From Candidatus Schekmanbacteria bacterium GWA2_38_11 (lineage in GTDB: Bacteria > Schekmanbacteria > GWA2-38-11), in contig MGDB01000060.1 in assembly GCA_001790645.1 (NCBI GenBank), forward strand, positions 1-9,547: 9,547 nucleotides of DNA, in the 5' to 3' direction. Positions 5,805 through 9,547 of this stretch are shown piece by piece. How positions within the stretch are numbered: position 1 is the first letter of the stretch; each line of letters starts with the position of its first letter. The notes beneath the pieces were generated by a model, which ran no database searches, had not been told where the DNA came from, and saw nothing but the letters and a program-made list of their open reading frames with translations. A program made the translations under genes and the position numbers.

Positions 5805-7100
5805 TTGATTCCTCGTTACACAAGAAAGGAAATGGCAAAAATCTGGGAGCCGGAAAGTAAATTTTCAAAATGGCTTGAGATTGAAATTTTAGCATGCGAA
5901 GCACTGGAGAAGCTTGGAGAAATTCCATCAGGCGTATCAAAAAGAATCAGAGAGAAGGCTAAGTTTGATATCAGGCGGATAGATGAGATAGAGAAACAGA
6001 CAAAGCACGATGTAGTGGCTTTTTTGACTAATGTTGCTGAATATGTGGGAGAGGAGTCAAGGTTTATACATCTGGGTCTTACATCATCGGATATCCTTGA
6101 TACATCCCTTGCAATGCAGCTTAAAGAAGCATCCCAACTTTTAATTGATGATCTCAATGAGATATTGTCCGTTTTAAAGCGGATAGCTCTGGAACATAAA
6201 TTTACGGCAGTGATCGGCAGATCCCATGGGATTCATGCTGAGCCAACAACATTTGGTCTTAAAATGGCTCTCTGGTATAGTGAGACAAAGAGAAACCTTG
6301 AGAGAATGGAAAGAGCAAAAGAGGTTGTGAGTTACGGCATGATTTCAGGTGCTGTTGGTACCTTTGCCAATATCAAGCCCCAGGTTGAAGAATATGTGTG
6401 CAAAAAATTAGGGTTGAAGCCAGCTCCAATATCAACCCAGGTAATACAGAGAGACCGCCATGCAGAATTCATGTCAGCCCTTGCAATAATTGCAAGCTCC
6501 CTTGATAAGTTTGCAACTGAGCTGAGGCATCTGCAGCGGACTGAGGTGCTGGAGGCTGAGGAGTATTTTTCTGAAGGCCAGAAAGGATCCTCCGCGATGC
6601 CGCATAAAAGAAACCCGATTACTGCTGAACAGATATCAGGGCTTGCAAGAGTAATAAGAGGAAATTCTATGGCAGCCCTTGAGAATATACCACTATGGCA
6701 TGAAAGAGACATAAGCCATTCTTCGGTTGAGAGAGTAATTTTTCCTGACAGCACCATACTCCTTGATTATCTGCTGGTGAAATTCAGAAACCTTCTTGAT
6801 AAGCTGCTGATCTATCCTGAGAGGATGAAAGAAAATGTCATGAGGACAAAGGGATTGATTTTTTCTGAAGCAGTTTTGCTTTCCCTTGCAAGAAAAGGTG
6901 TGCTGCGGGAGGATGCTTACGTTATGGTCCAGCGCAATGCCATGAGGTCGTGGAAAGAAGGGCTTGGCTTCAAGGAACTTGTGCTTCAGGATAAGGATAT
7001 AAAAAAGTACCTTTCAGACAAGGAAATTGATGTCTGCTTTAATTTAAACCATCACCTTGAGAACGTGGATTTTATCTTTAAAAGAGTTTTTGGAGAGTGA
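5805..7100 (+). CDS. purB: Adenylosuccinate lyase
   Basis: PurB splits fumarate from SAICAR (giving AICAR) and from adenylosuccinate (giving AMP), acting as a cytoplasmic tetramer of the fumarase/aspartase superfamily. At 431 residues it equals the B. subtilis enzyme in length, and the active-site residues fall at matching positions: His68 (KHDV), His89 (RFIHLGLTSSD) and His141 (GRSHGIHAEPTTFG). The superfamily signature GSSAMPHKRNPI is at 261-272 with the mobile catalytic Ser. The start is TTG 5805: AAGGAGAT (5791-5798) lies 6 bases upstream and the N-terminus MIPRYTRKEMAKIW fits the family. The Shine-Dalgarno overlaps the stop codon of the M16 gene, so purB is probably in the same transcript as pnp and the peptidase. 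It is also the first gene of a purine cluster continuing with purS, purC and purQ. No purine riboswitch is visible before it; only 13 bases separate the two genes. Confidence 0.97.
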   Translation: MIPRYTRKEMAKIWEPESKFSKWLEIEILACEALEKLGEIPSGVSKRIREKAKFDIRRIDEIEKQTKHDVVAFLTNVAEYVGEESRFIHLGLTSSDILDTSLAMQLKEASQLLIDDLNEILSVLKRIALEHKFTAVIGRSHGIHAEPTTFGLKMALWYSETKRNLERMERAKEVVSYGMISGAVGTFANIKPQVEEYVCKKLGLKPAPISTQVIQRDRHAEFMSALAIIASSLDKFATELRHLQRTEVLEAEEYFSEGQKGSSAMPHKRNPITAEQISGLARVIRGNSMAALENIPLWHERDISHSSVERVIFPDSTILLDYLLVKFRNLLDKLLIYPERMKENVMRTKGLIFSEAVLLSLARKGVLREDAYVMVQRNAMRSWKEGLGFKELVLQDKDIKKYLSDKEIDVCFNLNHHLENVDFIFKRVFGE

Positions 7101-7106
7101 GTTCTT

Positions 7107-7160
7107 GTAGCCGCAACCTTTAGGTTGCGTCAAGTTGCACAGGCTGAAGCCCGCGGCTAC
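7107..7160. repeat. GTAG...CTAC double-hairpin palindromic repeat (REP/BIME-like)
   Basis: This 54-bp element starts 7 bases after purB. The outer arms GTAGCCGC (7107-7114) and GCGGCTAC (7153-7160) are perfect inverted repeats. Inside are two hairpins: CGCAACC (7112-7118) with GGTTGCG (7123-7129) over TTTA, and GGCT (7142-7145) with AGCC (7148-7151) over GA. A GTAG foot followed at once by a hairpin, facing an inverted copy that ends in CTAC, is the architecture of REP pairs (BIMEs) moved in trans by Y1 transposases of the RAYT group. No transposase is in the window. It lacks a T-run, so it is not a standard terminator. Similar GTAGCCGC-type repeats are familiar from environmental bacterial genomes. 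Confidence 0.75.
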
Positions 7161-7214
7161 CAACCTGTATTAGTTTATTAGATCAGAAATAAAAAATAAA
7201 TGGAGGATTGACGG

Positions 7215-7469
7215 TTGTTAGAAGCAAGGGTTTATGTAATAATGAAGCCGGGAGTTCTTGACCCTCAGGGGAAGGCAGTTAAGAGCGCTCTTGATTCGCT
7301 TGGTTTTGAAGGGTTAAAGGATGTGAGGGTTGGGAAATATTTTGCGATAAAGCTTGATGATATCTCAAAAGAAAAAGCCATGGAAAGGCTCAAGGGGATG
7401 TGCGAAAAATTGCTGGCTAATCCCGTGATTGAAGATTATAAGATAGAAATATTAGATATTAAATCCTAA
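7215..7469 (+). CDS. purS: Phosphoribosylformylglycinamidine synthase subunit PurS
   Basis: PurS is the small bridging subunit that joins PurQ (glutaminase) to PurL (synthetase) in the split FGAM synthetase, channelling ammonia for the fourth step of purine synthesis. The 84-residue product has the family's size and pattern: ARVYVIMKPGVLDPQGKAV (4-22), SLGFEGLKDVRVGKYFAIKL (28-47), and a late LLANPVIEDYKIEIL. The start is TTG 7215, with GGAGG (7202-7206) 8 bases upstream. It stands between purB and purC; in Bacillus purS lies just before purQ, so here purC and two repeat tracts separate the two partners. Presence of purS and a short purQ implies a separate small-form purL elsewhere, which is not in the window. 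Confidence 0.95.
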   Translation: MLEARVYVIMKPGVLDPQGKAVKSALDSLGFEGLKDVRVGKYFAIKLDDISKEKAMERLKGMCEKLLANPVIEDYKIEILDIKS

Positions 7470-7471
7470 GT

Positions 7472-7669
7472 TTTAAATTCTAAACTCTAAACAATATCTA
7501 AATTCAAAATCTAAATGTTTAAAACTTATAAGGAATTCCCCCCTTTAGAAAAGGGGGGAAGGGGGGATTTGAAACTTAGAAAATCCCCCTTAATCCCCCT
7601 TTTTCAAAGGGGGAATTAATAGTTTTATTCCTTAGATAATTTGAATTTTGAATTTATTTAGAATTTAAA
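7472..7669. repeat. 198-bp nested inverted repeat, MITE-like, between purS and purC
   Basis: The gap between purS and purC is almost entirely one palindromic element. Its ends are a perfect 13-bp inverted pair, TTTAAATTCTAAA (7472-7484) and TTTAGAATTTAAA (7657-7669). Inside the ends lie AT-rich arms built from ATTCAAA, TCTAAAT and their complements, and the centre is a GC-richer palindrome (7534-7617, listed separately). It has no coding capacity. Terminal inverted repeats, short length and the lack of an ORF fit a non-autonomous MITE-like element, but no clear target-site duplication is evident in these AT-rich flanks. The left arm resembles the AT-rich repeat before rpsO. Its right end lies only 5 bases from the purC Shine-Dalgarno. 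Confidence 0.65.
7534..7617. repeat. Core C6/G6 double-hairpin palindrome
   Basis: The left half (7534-7570) and right half (7581-7617) are near-perfect reverse complements around a 10-base spacer. Each half has its own hairpin: CCCCCCTTT (7538-7546) with AAAGGGGGG (7550-7558), and CCCCCTTT (7595-7602) with AAAGGGGG (7606-7613), followed or preceded by a second block of five or six G or C. RNA copied from it could fold either as two small hairpins or as one long one. The right half is 35/38 identical to 8590-8627 on the other side of purC. Confidence 0.8.
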
Positions 7670-7686
7670 TATGAAAGGGTAAAAAA

Positions 7687-8583
7687 GTGGTTTATAAAGA
7701 GACAGTTTTAAAAACAAATTTTGCCAAGCTGAAGCTTTCAAGAAGAGGCAAGGTCAGGGATATATATGACCTCGGCGACAGGCTGTTGATAGTTGCATCA
7801 GACAGGATTTCTGCCTTTGATGTGGTCCTGCCTAACGGGATTCCCTATAAAGGGATGGTACTGACCCAGATATCTAAATTCTGGTTTGACGAGCTCAAAG
7901 ATATAGTTCCCACACATTTTATTACAATGGATGTGGACCAATATCCCTATGAATACAGGATTTATAAAGATATTTTAAAAGGAAGAAGCATGATTGTTGA
8001 GAAATCAGAACCTCTGCCGGTCGAGTGCGTGGTGAGGGGGTACTTGGCAGGCTCAGGTTTTACCGAGTATAAAGAGCGGGGATCTATTTGCGGGATATTC
8101 CTTCCAAAAAATTTACTTGAATCAAGCAAACTCGATGAGCCAATATTCACACCTTCAACGAAGAGTAGCAAAGGTCATGATGAAAATATCACCTTTGAAG
8201 TTATGGCGGAAATGCTTGGAAAAGATTTAGCAGAAAAGGTGCGGGATGTAAGCCTGAAGATTTACAAAAGAGCAAGCGAGATAGCAGAAAAAAGAGGTAT
8301 AATTATAGCTGATACTAAGTTTGAATTTGGTATGCATGGAGGAAAGTTAACGTTGATTGATGAAGTTTTAACGCCGGATTCCTCAAGGTTTTGGCCAAAG
8401 GATAGTTATCGCCCCGGAAGAGCGCAGAAGAGCTTTGACAAGCAGTTTGTAAGAGATTATCTGCTGACTCTTGACTGGGATAAAACCCCGCCGGCTCCTG
8501 ACCTCCCTGAAGAGGTTATTACTAAGACTACCGAGAAATATCTGGAAGCACTGAAAAGGCTTGCTGATATAACATTGAGATAA
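7687..8583 (+). CDS. purC: Phosphoribosylaminoimidazole-succinocarboxamide synthase (SAICAR synthetase)
   Basis: PurC joins CAIR and aspartate with ATP to give SAICAR, the substrate PurB then cleaves. The 298-residue protein is of the long type (yeast Ade1 size) rather than the ~235-residue form of Bacillus or E. coli. Family motifs run in order: [20 protein letters not shown] (21-40) with the nucleotide-binding segment, [16 protein letters not shown] (41-56), [14 protein letters not shown] (111-124), [10 protein letters not shown] (206-215) and [14 protein letters not shown] (223-236). A C-terminal helical part, [16 protein letters not shown], is also typical of the long type. The start is GTG 7687, with GAAAGGG (7673-7679) 7 bases upstream. 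Palindromic repeats stand on both sides: the 198-bp element before it and the 101-bp element after it, which starts 7 bases past the stop. The order purS-purC-purQ, with purC between the FGAM synthetase subunits, is less usual. Confidence 0.96.
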   Translation: MVYKETVLKTNFAKLKLSRRGKVRDIYDLGDRLLIVASDRISAFDVVLPNGIPYKGMVLTQISKFWFDELKDIVPTHFITMDVDQYPYEYRIYKDILKGRSMIVEKSEPLPVECVVRGYLAGSGFTEYKERGSICGIFLPKNLLESSKLDEPIFTPSTKSSKGHDENITFEVMAEMLGKDLAEKVRDVSLKIYKRASEIAEKRGIIIADTKFEFGMHGGKLTLIDEVLTPDSSRFWPKDSYRPGRAQKSFDKQFVRDYLLTLDWDKTPPAPDLPEEVITKTTEKYLEALKRLADITLR

Positions 8584-8589
8584 ATTAAT

Positions 8590-8690
8590 AAATCCCACTT
8601 AATCCCCCTTTTTCAAAAGGGGAGTTATTTGTTCTCCCATCTTTACCTGCCTGCCGGCAGGCAGAGAAAAGGGGGAGCCAGAGGGGATTT
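8590..8690. repeat. Palindromic element between purC and purQ, related to the core at 7534-7617
   Basis: The ends AAATCCC (8590-8596) and GGGGATTT (8683-8690) are inverted. The arms continue with AATCCCCCTTTTTC (8601-8614) against GAAAAGGGGG (8666-8675), with small gaps. The left arm also forms its own hairpin, CCCCTTTT/AAAAGGGG, and is a 35/38 copy of 7581-7618. The middle holds the 18-bp palindrome listed next. The element covers most of the space before purQ. Although one frame is open from 8629 through it into purQ, I take the translation of that part as an artefact of the repeat. Confidence 0.72.
8647..8664. repeat. Perfect 18-bp palindrome CTGCCTGCCGGCAGGCAG
   Basis: All nine bases of each half match: CTGCCTGCC (8647-8655) and GGCAGGCAG (8656-8664). 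Its GC content is far above its surroundings. Translated in the purQ frame it gives LPAGRQ. That peptide often appears in wrongly extended proteins from genomes that carry this palindrome. It looks like a dispersed repeat nested in the larger element. Confidence 0.85.
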
Positions 8691-8709
8691 GAAATCCTAT
8701 TATGATAGA

Positions 8710-9402
8710 ATGAAATTTGGAATCATAGTCTTCCCCGGTTCAAATTGCGACCACGACTGTTACCATGTAATCAAGCATGTGATCAAAGAAGATGCCCAGT
8801 ACATATGGCATAAAAATGAGAGCTTCAACCATTTTGATTGCATAGTAGTACCAGGTGGTTTTTCTTATGGTGATTACCTACGGACCGGAGCCATTGCCCG
8901 CTTTTCCAAAATTATGAAATCTGTTGAAGAGTTTGCTAAAAGAGGTGGGTTGGTAATAGGTATTTGCAATGGCTTCCAGATTCTTCTTGAAGCAGGACTT
9001 CTTCCAGGCGCAATGATCAAAAACAAGACTCTTAAATTTATCTGCAAGTATGTCAATATCAGGGTTGAGGAGAATAATACACCTTACACCAGAGAATATA
9101 AAAAGGGCGAGGTTCTGAGAATTCCGATTGCTCATTCTGACGGAAATTATTTTGCAGATTCTCATACTCTTAAAAGCCTTGAGGATAATAACCAGATAAT
9201 TTTCAGGTACTGCAATTCTGAGGGCAGCGCTACAGAAGATTCAAACCCCAACGGTTCTCTCAGGAATATTGCCGGGATATGCAATACCGGGCGGAATGTC
9301 CTTGGCATGATGCCGCACCCTGAAAGGGCTTCAGAGAAGGTTTTGGGGAGTGAGGATGGAAGGAGGGTGTGGACGTCAGTAGTGAGGTTTTTAAAGGGGT
9401 GA
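8710..9402 (+). CDS. purQ: Phosphoribosylformylglycinamidine synthase subunit PurQ (glutaminase)
   Basis: PurQ is a class I (triad) glutamine amidotransferase that releases ammonia from glutamine for PurL, in complex with PurS. From ATG 8710 the protein is 230 residues, the normal size, and starts [16 protein letters not shown] as relatives do. The nucleophile is Cys86 in IGICNGFQ, and the His203/Glu205 pair is in [26 protein letters not shown] (47-64) is another family block. An open frame reaches back to 8629, but those extra 27 residues are translated repeat ([14 protein letters not shown]) and are rejected. No good Shine-Dalgarno lies near ATG 8710: the nearest G-rich site, 8683-8686, is 23 bases away and belongs to the repeat. 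Initiation may thus be weak or use another mechanism. A three-codon ATG ATA GAA TGA (8702-8713) overlaps the start. PurL, its partner, is not within the remaining bases. Confidence 0.95.
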   Translation: MKFGIIVFPGSNCDHDCYHVIKHVIKEDAQYIWHKNESFNHFDCIVVPGGFSYGDYLRTGAIARFSKIMKSVEEFAKRGGLVIGICNGFQILLEAGLLPGAMIKNKTLKFICKYVNIRVEENNTPYTREYKKGEVLRIPIAHSDGNYFADSHTLKSLEDNNQIIFRYCNSEGSATEDSNPNGSLRNIAGICNTGRNVLGMMPHPERASEKVLGSEDGRRVWTSVVRFLKG

Positions 9403-9437
9403 AGGTACAGGAAAAGAAAAAGCCAATACAAATTTTT

Positions 9438-9544
9438 GTAGGACAGGCGTCTCGCCTGTCAGAAAAAGATTAAGGTTATTTAGACAAAAAGAATTTAATG
9501 ATATGTTTATTCTCCGAGGCAAGATGCCTCTGCTATTTTCCTAC
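9438..9544. repeat. GTAG...CTAC double-hairpin repeat after purQ (REP/BIME-like)
   Basis: The outer ends GTAGGA (9438-9443) and TCCTAC (9539-9544) are inverted. Right after GTAG is an 8-bp perfect hairpin, GACAGGCG (9442-9449) with CGCCTGTC (9453-9460) over TCT. Near the other end GAGGCA (9516-9521) pairs with TGCCTC (9525-9530) over AGA. The middle is AT-rich. The plan matches the element after purB (GTAG, hairpin, spacer, hairpin, CTAC), but the hairpin sequences differ, so these would be two REP families or subtypes. The last 145 bases after purQ hold this element and no gene. There is no T-run after either hairpin. Confidence 0.68.
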
Positions 9545-9547
9545 TGA

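Noticed and set aside
7101..7214. Purine riboswitch or PurR-type control site before purS
   Set aside because: The gap is the double-hairpin repeat plus AT-rich filler; no three-way junction with the conserved purine aptamer loops and no paired PurR-box motif could be recognised.
7534..7617. CRISPR-like array suggested by repeated C5/G5 blocks
   Set aside because: The blocks are arms of a palindrome with no regular spacers, and no cas gene is near.
8629..8709. Extended purQ coding region
   Set aside because: The translation is of palindromic repeat (LPAGRQ) and has no counterpart in the PurQ family.
9442..9460. Hairpin after purQ as a rho-independent terminator
   Set aside because: The stem is good but is followed by AGAAAAAG with no T-run, and the reverse strand has none either; it fits a REP-like unit better.

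Overview
The window is a compact stretch of bacterial chromosome with every recognised gene on the + strand. By eye it is moderately AT-rich, at roughly 40% GC. I see no phage, plasmid, CRISPR, RNA-gene or transposase signal. Protein content and gene order (truB-rpsO-pnp-M16 peptidase, then purB-purS-purC-purQ) are those of a free-living bacterium that makes purines de novo. PurB has the Bacillus-type length and active-site numbering, FGAM synthetase is the split PurS/PurQ(/PurL) type, and LarE has the three-cysteine pattern of iron-sulfur forms. Half of the eight complete genes appear to start at TTG or GTG, and the larger gaps are filled with palindromic repeats. This combination is common in metagenome-derived genomes of uncultivated phyla (Nitrospirota/Omnitrophota/Desulfobacterota-like). 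That assignment is an impression from style; the sequence does not prove it.

Layout. 1-254: the 3' end of a CoA-binding-domain (YccU-like) gene. 268-1215: a self-contained larE unit with its own consensus promoter and a clear rho-independent terminator. 1248-5791: the RNA-metabolism block truB, rpsO, pnp and an M16 zinc peptidase. It corresponds to the end of the nusA-infB-rbfA-truB-rpsO-pnp superoperon, and the pnp-peptidase pairing resembles Bacillus. 5805-9402: purB, purS, purC and purQ. 9403-9547 has no gene and holds another palindromic repeat.

How the genes work together. TruB makes Psi55 in tRNA. S15 nucleates the 30S platform, and PNPase degrades RNA from the 3' end. The M16 peptidase is a regular pnp neighbour of uncertain substrate. 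PurQ (glutaminase) and PurS (bridge) form FGAM synthetase with PurL, which is not in the window. PurC and PurB carry out the SAICAR/AICAR steps, and PurB also performs the last step to AMP.

The unusual content is between the genes. Pnp, the peptidase and purB are packed with gaps of 0-13 bases. By contrast, the truB/rpsO gap, each gap inside the purine cluster and the region after purQ hold structured repeats: two AT-rich inverted repeats with related sequence, two GTAG...CTAC-bounded double-hairpin elements that look like REP/BIME units, and two C5/G5-hairpin elements that flank purC with a 38-bp near-identical direct copy. I did not find a convincing new multi-gene system. The repeat ecology and its effect on starts and transcription are the best leads.
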